Below are positions 1-7,344 of a stretch of DNA of 64,000 bases, piece by piece. The notes under the pieces were generated by a model. The model did no database searches. It saw nothing but the letters and a program-made list of their open reading frames with translations, and was not told where the DNA came from. The position numbers and the translations under genes are program-made. Within the stretch, counting starts at the first letter, position 1, and each line of letters starts with the position of its first letter. Source of the stretch: Gluconobacter cerinus (GTDB taxonomy: Bacteria > Pseudomonadota > Alphaproteobacteria > Acetobacterales > Acetobacteraceae); assembly GCF_002723935.1 (NCBI RefSeq), contig NZ_BEWM01000002.1:434001-498000 (forward strand). Reading direction: 5' to 3'.

Positions 1-126
1 AACTATATTCTCCCGGTATGGACGCGCCATTCCCCTGTCTCTGTCGATACTGTGCGTCTTGCTCTCGTTCTGGCCAACGGTTCGCCGCAAAAGAGAGCGG
101 GTTGTAATGCGTCAAAAAGGTTAATA

Positions 127-181
127 TTGACAATCTAGGGTTGTTTTATTTACCTTCTCTTGGTCTCAGAGGAGGATCATC
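127..181 (+). promoter_or_regulatory. Likely promoter and strong RBS of the XRE regulator gene
   Basis: A perfect -35 hexamer TTGACA lies at 127-132, followed by AT-rich sequence (TTTATTTACC, 139-154 region) that can supply a weak -10. A strong Shine-Dalgarno AGAGGAGG (about 168-175) precedes the ATG at 182. The first 126 bases hold no gene I can support. Confidence 0.45.
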
Positions 182-700
182 ATGTCTACGGGTCACGTTA
201 AGGCCGAGCCAAAAAGTGCTTCGGCTGCTGGCCCGGTCGATGTGCATGTCGGAAACCGCATTCGGCTGCGACGCACGCTGATGGGGCTTTCACAGGAAAA
301 GCTTGGAGAGGCGCTGGGGCTGACGTTCCAGCAGATCCAGAAATATGAACGCGGCGCTAATCGTGTAGGGGCGAGCCGTCTTTACGATCTGGCGCGTGTT
401 CTGGATGTGCCGATCGGTTTTTTCTTTGATGATATGCAGGATGCAGCCCCCAAAACGGCACCTGCTCCCATTCAGCCTTCGGTCACGACGGGCTTTGCAG
501 AAACGCAAGCGACTTTCGGCGGTCCGCCCCGTAAAGTGGTTCAACCGCCTCGGCTGTTTGATCTGCCTGCCGATGAGGCGGCGCTGTTCAGCCGTCGTGA
601 AACGGTCGATCTGGTGCGATCCTATTATCGCATTCCAGATCCTTCCGTGCGAAAGCGAATGCTGGATCTTATCCGCAGCCTCGGCCCGGCAGAAGAATAA
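182..700 (+). CDS. XRE-family helix-turn-helix transcriptional regulator
   Basis: A cytoplasmic DNA-binding protein of 172 residues. Residues about 24-80 form a Cro/C1-type helix-turn-helix, with the recognisable stretch GLSQEKLGEALGLTFQQIQK followed by YERGANRVG and a hydrophobic end (LARVLDVPIGFFFDDM). This is the layout of the large alphaproteobacterial XRE family of short regulators. The part after residue 85 is proline/alanine-rich and ends in a basic helix containing RKRMLDLIRSL, as in many relatives. The start is set by a strong AGAGGAGG ribosome site. It converges with the phosphatase gene behind it. Target genes cannot be told from the sequence. The family call is firm; the role is unknown. 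Confidence 0.85.
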   Translation: MSTGHVKAEPKSASAAGPVDVHVGNRIRLRRTLMGLSQEKLGEALGLTFQQIQKYERGANRVGASRLYDLARVLDVPIGFFFDDMQDAAPKTAPAPIQPSVTTGFAETQATFGGPPRKVVQPPRLFDLPADEAALFSRRETVDLVRSYYRIPDPSVRKRMLDLIRSLGPAEE

Positions 701-708
701 GCCAGAGC

Positions 709-1371
709 CTATTCGCGGCGCAGGACGCTATCGTTCAGGAAGGACGAAATCTTGCCCGCTTTGAAATCGGCCCGCAGACGGTCTTCATCGTATTCGGTCT
801 GAAGCCAGTCCATGAAGGAAAGACGCCCTTCGGCTTCAGCGCGGTAACGCAGGAAAAATGCGTCCAGGATGCCCGTGCGGGACCGGTTGAAATGTCCGAA
901 GCGCCAGTGCAACTGCCTGAGAGCATCTGTTGCCGTTCCCCCTTCGAACATCACGACCAGCCCCGAAGCCAGTCCTGCGCGGTCAGCGCCTGACTTGCAG
1001 TGCATCAGCATTGGAAACTGAAGAGTCTGATACATGGCATAAAAGCGTAGGATGCGATCCTTGTGGGGCGCGCCCCGGCTTTCAAATGCCATATCCAGAT
1101 GCGTCAGACCCAGCTTTTCACTCGTGCTGCGGGACAGGGCATCGGACCCGCATTTGCGATGTCCGCGCAGATTTACGAGCGTCTTGAGGTGAAGCTTCTT
1201 CGTCAGTCTGCGCAGACGTGACGGTGTTGGGTGGTTGCAGCGCCATACTTTGCCAGGAACGACTTCCGAAAGATTTGTCCAGCCGAGGCGGAAGATGGAG
1301 TGGTCCACAAAGAGACTGTCCCACCATGCCCGTCGCAGCGTGGCGGCAGAAGTAATCCGGCCTTCAAACAT
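709..1371 (-). CDS. Dual-specificity/tyrosine phosphatase family protein
   Basis: A cytoplasmic phosphatase of about 220 residues. The CX5R active-site loop is present as HCKSGADRAG (Cys about 125, Arg about 131 from the chosen start), the P-loop of cysteine-based protein phosphatases. The upstream segment VNLRGHRKCGSD fits the family beta-sheet core, and an Asp-containing segment before the loop may supply the general acid. I prefer the ATG at 1371 because GAGGA lies nine bases upstream; a longer frame starts at 1398. The gene is convergent with the XRE regulator, eight bases apart. Substrate is unknown; bacterial relatives act on proteins or on small phosphates. Confidence 0.75.
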   Translation of the reverse strand: MFEGRITSAATLRRAWWDSLFVDHSIFRLGWTNLSEVVPGKVWRCNHPTPSRLRRLTKKLHLKTLVNLRGHRKCGSDALSRSTSEKLGLTHLDMAFESRGAPHKDRILRFYAMYQTLQFPMLMHCKSGADRAGLASGLVVMFEGGTATDALRQLHWRFGHFNRSRTGILDAFFLRYRAEAEGRLSFMDWLQTEYDEDRLRADFKAGKISSFLNDSVLRRE

Positions 1372-1474
1372 CAAAAAACGTCCTCGACTGTGGGGCATGA
1401 AGCAGCTTCAGGCAGCGCTGTGTCCCATTTGAGATGGGGATGCGTCAACCGCAAGGAAATGGTAATGTCAGCTT

Positions 1475-1837
1475 ATGCGGTGGCTTTCTCTTTCCCTGAT
1501 GGTGTCCTGCCTGTCCCTGACGGGATGTGGTGTTGGTTCAATGTTTGACGGACCGGCTGCGGATATGACCGCGCTGCCCCCGCCGGGAGCTGCGCCGGAT
1601 AGAGCTACTCATCGTCGGCCTCATGCCAGTGGCATGTCTTATGCGGACGATGCGCCCGTTATGCCGATGCCGCCTGGGGGAATGAGCGAGGAAAACCGTC
1701 CCCGGGAAAGTAGCGCTCCGTCCTCGGAAGGAATGACCTTTGGGACGAGCGGTGTAGGTGGCAATACAGCCGACATCACCCCGCGCCCTGCCGTGCCGGA
1801 TACGGAAGTGTCATACGGGAAGAATAGCGGAAATTAA
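1475..1837 (+). CDS. Small proline-rich lipoprotein of unknown function
   Basis: A 120-residue product starting with a lipoprotein signal: MRWLSLSLMVSCLSLTGCG, with a lipobox LTGC that would place the acylated Cys near residue 18. The remainder is low-complexity, rich in Pro, Met, Gly and Ser, with no recognisable domain and a likely disordered structure. A tethered envelope peptide is the most that can be said. The ribosome site is weak (AAGGA about 18 bases upstream), so the exact start is uncertain. It precedes the chemotaxis transducer by about 110 bases and is probably a separate unit. Confidence 0.6.
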   Translation: MRWLSLSLMVSCLSLTGCGVGSMFDGPAADMTALPPPGAAPDRATHRRPHASGMSYADDAPVMPMPPGGMSEENRPRESSAPSSEGMTFGTSGVGGNTADITPRPAVPDTEVSYGKNSGN

Positions 1838-1946
1838 GGACAGCGAGGCCGTCTGACGGTCCGGTCTTCATGATTGCGTAACTATTGGCGTGGTAGGGCG
1901 AAAGCGTCCTCACCAGTGGGCCGAGTTGACGTCTTGGAGACCAGAA

Positions 1947-3458
1947 ATGACCGAGCAGGTCGCGGCAGATATGAAAGAGCGCCTTACCTTTTTGGGGATT
2001 GGAGCCAGTGAGCAGGCCCTGATAGCGCGAATTGGCCAACAAGTCCGCCGGATTTTGCCTCCCGCGCTTGACCGGTTTTATTGCCGTGTGGACGAGACCC
2101 CAGCGCTTGCACGTTTTTTCTCAAGCTCTGCCCATCAGAATTCAGCCCGCACACAGCAGGAAATGCACTGGAGCCGTATTCTCGAGGGCGATTTTGGCCC
2201 CGACTATGTCCAGAGTACACGGGCGATCGGGAATACTCACGCCCGGATTGGCTTGGACCCACAGTGGTATATCGGCAGTTATGGGCTACTGGTCGAAGGT
2301 ATTGTCGCCGGCGTTATTCAAGATGCTTGGCCAAAGCAGAAACAAGGCTTTCTTGGCAGGCTGTTCGGTAAGCGCCCATCAGGTCTAACCAGTCATGATG
2401 TTGCTGCGCGGGTAGGCGTTTTGGTGAAGGCCGCGTTTCTGGATATGGAGCTTGGCCTTCAGACATACACATTGAATCTGGATGGGCAGGAGCGTTCGCG
2501 CGCCGAGAAGGAGCGCACTGAAAGTTTGTCAGCACTTTCAGAAGCTCTTGCAGATTCGCTGGACCGCATGGCCGAGGGAGATCTTGTACAGGATATTGAC
2601 CCGGAGCTCGCCAGTCAGGCGGCACGGATGAGCGGAGCCTTCCAGCGTGCCTGTAATGGGCTAGGGCGAATTGTGCAGGGCGTACGCTCTACGTCGGGCG
2701 TGGTGGAGCATCGCGCCCGAACACTCAGCAGTTCGTCCGAAGACATCGCGTGTCGTATCGCGGAGCAGGTCGACGCATTGGGCACAGTATCGCGCAACAT
2801 CACTCAACTGACGACGTCCGTAAAGGAAGTGGCTGAAGAGGCGCGGCAGGCGGATGAAACGGTTGAAGCCTGCTGTCAGGAGACAGGGCAAAGTACGGAA
2901 GTTGTTGCTCGGACAGTTGAAGCGATGGCCAAAATTTCGGAATCATCCACGCGGATTGTTCAGATTATTGGCGTTATCGATGAAATCGCCTTCCAGACAA
3001 ATCTTCTGGCTTTAAACGCAGGCGTAGAGGCTGCGCATGCCGGGGATGCCGGGCGAGGTTTTGCCGTTGTCGCTCAGGAAATACGCGCACTTTCCCAGAG
3101 ATCCAAGACTGCAGCTTGCGAGATCAAGGAGCTGATCAGCAGCAGTATGGAAGACGTGGAGCGTGGCGTGAAGATGGTCGATGAGACAGGCGCTGCACTC
3201 GGTAACATCAGTGCATCTGTGAATCGGCTGGGAGAAGCAGTGGGGCAGATTGCTTCAGGTGCGGAAGCTCAGGCGCAGCGGATTATGGATATCAATACCA
3301 GCACCACACAGCTTGAAGCTGTGACCAAAACCAACGCCGCGATCGTAAGGCAGATGAGCAACTCCAGTCAGGAGTTGGTTGGGGATGCTGCTCAGCTGAT
3401 GAAGATCGTCATGAACTTCAAGGTTCAGAACGATCTTCCAGCACAGCATCAGCTCTGA
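1947..3458 (+). CDS. Globin-coupled methyl-accepting chemotaxis transducer (HemAT-like)
   Basis: A soluble haem-based oxygen sensor of 503 residues. Residues about 1-170 are a protoglobin/globin-coupled sensor domain: the segment [19 protein letters not shown] carries the proximal haem His (about H98) in the family context IGxxHxxIGLxPxWY. A HAMP-like linker follows ([13 protein letters not shown]), then an MCP signalling coiled coil with the highly conserved hairpin tip [20 protein letters not shown]. There is no transmembrane segment, as in HemAT proteins. The ATG at 1947 has GGAGA six bases upstream; the frame is open from 1890 but that start has no ribosome site. No che genes are nearby, so it must feed a distant chemotaxis system. 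Confidence 0.9.
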   Translation: MTEQVAADMKERLTFLGIGASEQALIARIGQQVRRILPPALDRFYCRVDETPALARFFSSSAHQNSARTQQEMHWSRILEGDFGPDYVQSTRAIGNTHARIGLDPQWYIGSYGLLVEGIVAGVIQDAWPKQKQGFLGRLFGKRPSGLTSHDVAARVGVLVKAAFLDMELGLQTYTLNLDGQERSRAEKERTESLSALSEALADSLDRMAEGDLVQDIDPELASQAARMSGAFQRACNGLGRIVQGVRSTSGVVEHRARTLSSSSEDIACRIAEQVDALGTVSRNITQLTTSVKEVAEEARQADETVEACCQETGQSTEVVARTVEAMAKISESSTRIVQIIGVIDEIAFQTNLLALNAGVEAAHAGDAGRGFAVVAQEIRALSQRSKTAACEIKELISSSMEDVERGVKMVDETGAALGNISASVNRLGEAVGQIASGAEAQAQRIMDINTSTTQLEAVTKTNAAIVRQMSNSSQELVGDAAQLMKIVMNFKVQNDLPAQHQL

Positions 3459-3471
3459 AGAAAATCTTCGG

Positions 3472-3645
3472 TCAGAGCGAACGAGCTTCTTCCGGCAACA
3501 TGATGGGAATGCCGTCCCGGATTGGGAATGCCAGCTTTGCGCGCGGGCTGATCAGTTCCTGCGTGTCACGGTCATAGGTGAGCGGCCCTTTGGTGAGGGG
3601 ACAGACCAGAAGAGACAGGAGGCGAGGGTCAAGTTCAGTATTCAT
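3472..3645 (-). CDS. UPF0434/Trm112-family small protein
   Basis: A 57-residue protein read by hand on the minus strand, beginning [20 protein letters not shown] and ending MLPEEARSL. The pattern LLxxLVCPxTKGPL, followed by a Tyr/Asp segment, [20 protein letters not shown] and a short acidic tail, is the UPF0434 (YcaR/Trm112-like) signature. Family members are small cytosolic proteins; eukaryotic and archaeal Trm112 activates methyltransferases, but the bacterial role is not settled. It starts two bases after the stop of the LonN-domain gene, so it is the third gene of a cnoX-LonN-UPF0434 operon. Confidence 0.85.
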   Translation of the reverse strand: MNTELDPRLLSLLVCPLTKGPLTYDRDTQELISPRAKLAFPIRDGIPIMLPEEARSL

Positions 3646-3647
3646 GG

Positions 3648-4328
3648 TCATTCCATGCCTTTTGCCAGAAGATCCAGCAAGACCCCGGCGCGGTCATCCA
3701 GCGTGCTTGCCTCAAGAAGGGCCTGTTTTTGCTCAGAGCTGAACGGAACAAGCATCGGCAGGATGACGAGCAGCATGTCATCATCCAGTTCATCAAGCAA
3801 AGACCAGTCGGTCTGGAGCTGATGTGCTGTCAGATAGCTTTTCAGACGGCTTAACAAGCGTGCCCGATTGATCGGGGAGGGGTCGCTTTCCAGCAGATCC
3901 GAGAAGAAAGGGGAGGCGTCGATGGTGCCTTCCCTCCAGCCGCGCTGCGTCAAGCCTTCCATCAGCAATCTGAAGCGCGTGATGCCCAGAAGCGTGATGG
4001 AGAACGTGCCGTCAGAATATTCCGTAAAGCTGGTAATTCTGCCCAGTGTCCCGATGTTATGCAGGACCGGTAGAGGATCGGATTCGTCTTCTTCCTGAGG
4101 CTGGATCATCCCGATAAGGCGACGCCCCGCAAGCGCGTCTTCCAGCAAGGCGACATAGCGGGGTTCAAAGACCGTCAGAGGAAGATGCCCGCCAGGCAGG
4201 ATCATGGCCCCGGAAAGTGGAAAAAGCCCGACCCGCGGTGGAATGTCCGCAAGGGTGAGGTCCGCAAGAGCTGGAACCCTGCGCGGGATATCATTCAGAT
4301 CCAGAAAGGTGTCGGGCGTTTTCGTCAT
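3648..4328 (-). CDS. LON peptidase N-terminal (substrate-binding) domain protein
   Basis: A cytosolic protein of 226 residues consisting only of the substrate-binding domain of Lon protease, with no AAA or Ser-Lys protease part. The diagnostic stretch [20 protein letters not shown] is followed by [12 protein letters not shown] and GMIQP, and later by GTLGRITSF. The ATG at 4328 lies four bases after the cnoX stop; an in-frame extension to 4373 would run into cnoX. Stand-alone LonN proteins may act as adaptors or in quality control, which is inference. The neighbourhood (a chaperedoxin upstream, UPF0434 downstream) fits protein homeostasis. Confidence 0.85.
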   Translation of the reverse strand: MTKTPDTFLDLNDIPRRVPALADLTLADIPPRVGLFPLSGAMILPGGHLPLTVFEPRYVALLEDALAGRRLIGMIQPQEEDESDPLPVLHNIGTLGRITSFTEYSDGTFSITLLGITRFRLLMEGLTQRGWREGTIDASPFFSDLLESDPSPINRARLLSRLKSYLTAHQLQTDWSLLDELDDDMLLVILPMLVPFSSEQKQALLEASTLDDRAGVLLDLLAKGME

Positions 4329-4332
4329 GGGA

Positions 4333-5277
4333 TTACGAGAACAAGAGAGAAGAGAGCTTGCGACGCGCAGCAAGCGTTACAGGGTCCGTGTGGCCCCATG
4401 CTTCGAAGAAACGAAGCAACTCGGTTTTGGCAGCACCTTCGTTCCAGTCACGGTCCTGACGGATAATTCCCAGCAGAACATCCGCAGCATCAGCGCGATT
4501 TCCCGCAGCATTGAGTGCCCCAGCCAGTTTGAGCTGGATATCAAAGTCAGTCGGTGAGGCGGCGGCCTGCTGTTTGAGAGTATCCAGTTCGGAAACTGCC
4601 GCTGCACCTTCTATTTTGAGGGCGAGTGCCGCACGTGCTCCCGTAATCTCAGGATGGTTATTAAGCTTGGCAGGGATCTGGCTGGACGCTTCTTCTGCGC
4701 CCTCTAGTTCATCGAGAGCCAGAAGCGCGCGGAGCATCCCGCCCCATGCTTCAGGGTTTTCAGGTTCTGCATCCAGAACCTGTGCGTAGAGGCCGACAGC
4801 TTCCGCAGCTTGATTGTCTGCCAGAGCTGTCTTGGCTGCTGCCAGAATATCTGCTGCGGGCATCGTGCCGCCAGAAGCTTTCAAAAGCGATTCGACAAAA
4901 TGACGAATTTCACTTTCTGGCTGTGCACCCTGGAAAAGATCCAGAACCTGGCCCTTCCAGAACGCGACCACAACGGGAATGGATTGAAGCGGAAGCCCCA
5001 TCTGAGCCAGTTGAGCCGCGAGGGACTTGTTGGCCTCTACATCGACCTTGACCAGACGAACCCGTCCGTTGGCAGCATGGACGATCTTCTCCAGAACGGG
5101 CGTCAGCTGTTTGCAGGGGCCGCACCACGGGGCCCAGAAATCCACCAGAACCGGGATCTGCTGGCTGGCCTCAACAACGTCCGCCATGAACGTCGTCTGA
5201 TCTGCTTCGACGATGTATGCGGCCTGGCCTGAAGACGGGGACTGGCCAATCAGATGTTCGTCAAAAGTGCTGCTCAT
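4333..5277 (-). CDS. cnoX: Thioredoxin-TPR co-chaperone CnoX (YbbN family)
   Basis: A cytosolic chaperedoxin of about 314 residues. The N-terminal thioredoxin fold (about 20-130) has FWAPWCGPCKQLTPVLEKI with both cysteines (about C52 and C55), then a cis-Pro segment IPVVVAFWKGQ. The rest is an alpha-helical TPR-like region with repeated Asn-Pro-Glu-Ala-Trp and Ala-rich helices. In the family, CnoX protects proteins from oxidative aggregation and hands them to GroEL or DnaK. The E. coli protein has lost redox activity (SxxC), whereas this one keeps CGPC and should be redox-active. I chose the ATG at 5277; the frame is open to 5373 without clear support. First gene of the operon with LonN and UPF0434. 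Confidence 0.88.
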   Translation of the reverse strand: MSSTFDEHLIGQSPSSGQAAYIVEADQTTFMADVVEASQQIPVLVDFWAPWCGPCKQLTPVLEKIVHAANGRVRLVKVDVEANKSLAAQLAQMGLPLQSIPVVVAFWKGQVLDLFQGAQPESEIRHFVESLLKASGGTMPAADILAAAKTALADNQAAEAVGLYAQVLDAEPENPEAWGGMLRALLALDELEGAEEASSQIPAKLNNHPEITGARAALALKIEGAAAVSELDTLKQQAAASPTDFDIQLKLAGALNAAGNRADAADVLLGIIRQDRDWNEGAAKTELLRFFEAWGHTDPVTLAARRKLSSLLFS

Positions 5278-5494
5278 GGAATGGAAGCCATCCTGCTGGG
5301 AAAATCTAGTTCCGTTGAAGATCGGGCCTGATGGCTCTGTGTGCAAGGGCGCTTTCGCGGGAATGCTTTTCATCTCGCCACGAGATCATGGCGCTTTCTT
5401 CACAAGAAACGGTGCAGATTGAAAAATTGACTGAGAGGTCCATTTTCTCTCTTGCATGTCCCTGAAAGTTCAGTAATAACACCGCCCACGGAAC

Positions 5495-5569
5495 GCGGGT
5501 GTAGCTCAGGGGTAGAGCACAACCTTGCCAAGGTTGGGGTCGTGGGTTCGAATCCCATCACCCGCTCCA
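5495..5569 (+). tRNA. tRNA-Gly (anticodon GCC), copy 1
   Basis: A 75-base cloverleaf with encoded CCA. The acceptor GCGGGTG pairs with CACCCGC, the D-arm is GCTC/GAGC, the anticodon loop carries GCC in CTTGCCAAG, and the T-arm has GGTTCGAATCC. It is followed at once by a rho-independent terminator. Confidence 0.97.
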
Positions 5570-5574
5570 GTTTG

Positions 5575-5602
5575 AAAAAGACGCCTTAGGGCGTCTTTTT
5601 TC
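5575..5602 (+). terminator. Rho-independent terminator of tRNA-Gly copy 1
   Basis: Stem AAGACGCC with loop TTAG and GGCGTCTT, then a T-run. The matching hairpin after copy 2 differs by compensatory changes. Confidence 0.9.
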
Positions 5603-5703
5603 GTTTCTGGCTCATAAATCTTTCCTGATCAGGAAAATGCTTTTCCACTCGTCTTTCCTCTTGCGGATATTGCAAGTTTCCGCCATAAGCCGCCTCACGG
5701 AAT

Positions 5704-5778
5704 GCGGGTGTAGCTCAGGGGTAGAGCACAACCTTGCCAAGGTTGGGGTCGTGGGTTCGAATCCCATCACCCGCTCCA
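5704..5778 (+). tRNA. tRNA-Gly (anticodon GCC), copy 2
   Basis: Identical over its 75 bases to the copy at 5495, with encoded CCA. The identity extends about a dozen bases upstream (CACGGAAYGCGGG) and downstream through TCCAGTTTGAAAAAG and the terminator, so a transcription unit was duplicated as a block 209 bases apart. Confidence 0.97.
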
Positions 5779-5783
5779 GTTTG

Positions 5784-5810
5784 AAAAAGGCGCCTTAAGG
5801 CGCCTTTTTT
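5784..5810 (+). terminator. Rho-independent terminator of tRNA-Gly copy 2
   Basis: Stem AAGGCGCC, loop TTAA, GGCGCCTT, then six T residues. Compared with the first copy, one stem base pair is A-T in one and G-C in the other, on both arms. Confidence 0.9.
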
Positions 5811-5929
5811 CGTTTCTGGAGCCTGCAGTGCCTCAAGGTGGCGTTCTGTTACGATAAAAGTCGCATGGTTGCAGAAAACGCAGCGATGATCAGGGCATTG
5901 TCCAGCCCCGAACAGAGTGATGCGCCTTC

Positions 5930-7297
5930 GTGGAAAATCCTGATCCATCCTGTCCGGTCATTGCCATTATCGGAAGTGGCGCCAGTGGAACGCTTCTGGC
6001 CTGGTATCTGCGCAAAGCAGGCTGCGCTGCGAGACTGATTGTTGTTGGAGATGCGCCAGAGCCGGGTCGAGGGCTGGCATACGGCACTCCCTGTCTCACA
6101 CACTATCTGAATGTCTGTGCGTCCGGGATGAGCGCAGTTGTGGATGACCCATCGCACTTTCTGGTGTGGGTACGAGACCATCATGATCCAGAGATCAGCG
6201 CTTCAGATTTTGTGCCCAGAGCAATTTATGGGCGCTATCTCCAAAGTCTGTGGACAGAGGCTGCGTCAGAATACCATCAGGGCCATGTTCTTGCCTGCGA
6301 CAAGGCGTATCAGGGGTGGAGTCTTACACTCGCTGACGGGGCCTGTATTGCCGCGTCCTATGTCGTTCTCGCGACTGGAAATTTTTCGCCCGTCGTGTTG
6401 GCAGACCCGCGGCGTTTAGTGCCCGGATACTCTCCTTCAGCGTGGCAGGATGATCTTTATACCCGCATTGGCCTTGATGATGACGTTGCTCTGATTGGAA
6501 CCGGGCTGACAGCCGTTGATGTTCTGGTTCGTTTGAGACAGCAGGGGCACAGAGGCCAGATTACCGCTATTTCCCGGCATGGATGGTATCCGACCTCACA
6601 TGCAGAGGCGCCTGCGGCGGGGGTCGATGATGTGTGGTTCGCCACGTCCCCGAGTGCGAGAGCTTATCTTGCTTTATTCCGGGAATGTCTGCGCAAAGGT
6701 ATTTCCTGGAGGAGTATGGTCAATGCTCTGCGTGCCCATACGAACGCACTCTGGGGTCGACTGCCAGTAGAAGAAAAACGCCGCTTTGCGCGCCACCTTC
6801 AGCGGCGATGGGACATCGTGCGGCATCGAATGGCGCCAGCACTTCGATCAGTGCTCGATCAGGAAACTAGAGCAGGGACTTTGAAAACCCTAAAAGGGCG
6901 CGTGGAGCAGGTCTTCGCAGTTTCAGGCGGGGTGCGTCTTAGCATTCAGGGAGCAGAACGGCTTCGTTGTCTCGACGTAGATCACGCGGTGAACTGTACG
7001 GGCCCAAGTCGTGATTATCGGACAGTCGGCTCAGCTTTGTTAACAGGATTGATCGAGACAGGGTCGGCAACACAAACCCCATTGGGTGGCCTGGTGTGTG
7101 ATGACAGCGGCGCTTTGCAGGATGCCTCGGGCAGATGGAGTACGAGCCTGTATGCCATTGGCCCGATGCGCTGGGGGACAGTCTTCGAAACAACAGCCAT
7201 ACCCGAAATTCGCCAGCAGGCTGCTGAACTGGCTTATCATCTGGCTGCTCAGGTGCAGTCCTCGTCTTTCCAAAACAGTCCGGCCGACGAGGTCTGA
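5930..7297 (+). CDS. FAD/NAD(P)-binding protein (HydN-/NAD_binding_9-like oxidoreductase)
   Basis: A 455-residue cytosolic flavoprotein. The N-terminus holds a Rossmann dinucleotide fold, VIAIIGSGASGTLLAWYLRK (GxGxxG), then GRGLAYGT and HYLNVCASGM, which mark the FAD/NAD(P)-binding family found with HydN-like enzymes. A second nucleotide motif, VALIGTGLTAVDVLVRLR, lies near residue 185, and VVLATGNFSP is the usual ATG segment. Substrate and electron partners are unknown. The start is a GTG at 5930; no in-frame ATG fits better. It follows the tRNA-Gly terminator by about 120 bases and converges with the porin gene across a strong hairpin. Confidence 0.7.
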   Translation: MENPDPSCPVIAIIGSGASGTLLAWYLRKAGCAARLIVVGDAPEPGRGLAYGTPCLTHYLNVCASGMSAVVDDPSHFLVWVRDHHDPEISASDFVPRAIYGRYLQSLWTEAASEYHQGHVLACDKAYQGWSLTLADGACIAASYVVLATGNFSPVVLADPRRLVPGYSPSAWQDDLYTRIGLDDDVALIGTGLTAVDVLVRLRQQGHRGQITAISRHGWYPTSHAEAPAAGVDDVWFATSPSARAYLALFRECLRKGISWRSMVNALRAHTNALWGRLPVEEKRRFARHLQRRWDIVRHRMAPALRSVLDQETRAGTLKTLKGRVEQVFAVSGGVRLSIQGAERLRCLDVDHAVNCTGPSRDYRTVGSALLTGLIETGSATQTPLGGLVCDDSGALQDASGRWSTSLYAIGPMRWGTVFETTAIPEIRQQAAELAYHLAAQVQSSSFQNSPADEV

Positions 7298-7305
7298 GTA
7301 CCAAA

Positions 7306-7336
7306 AGCGGCCAGTCACGATATCTGACTGGCCGCT
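7306..7336. terminator. Bidirectional hairpin between convergent genes
   Basis: Perfect 12-base stem AGCGGCCAGTCA / TGACTGGCCGCT around a 7-base loop, placed between the stops of the oxidoreductase and the porin genes. Confidence 0.75.
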
Positions 7337-7344
7337 GGGAAAGG

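Noticed and set aside
5495-5810. Integrative-element attachment site made by tRNA duplication
   Set aside because: No integrase or foreign genes between or beside the copies; both are complete with terminators.
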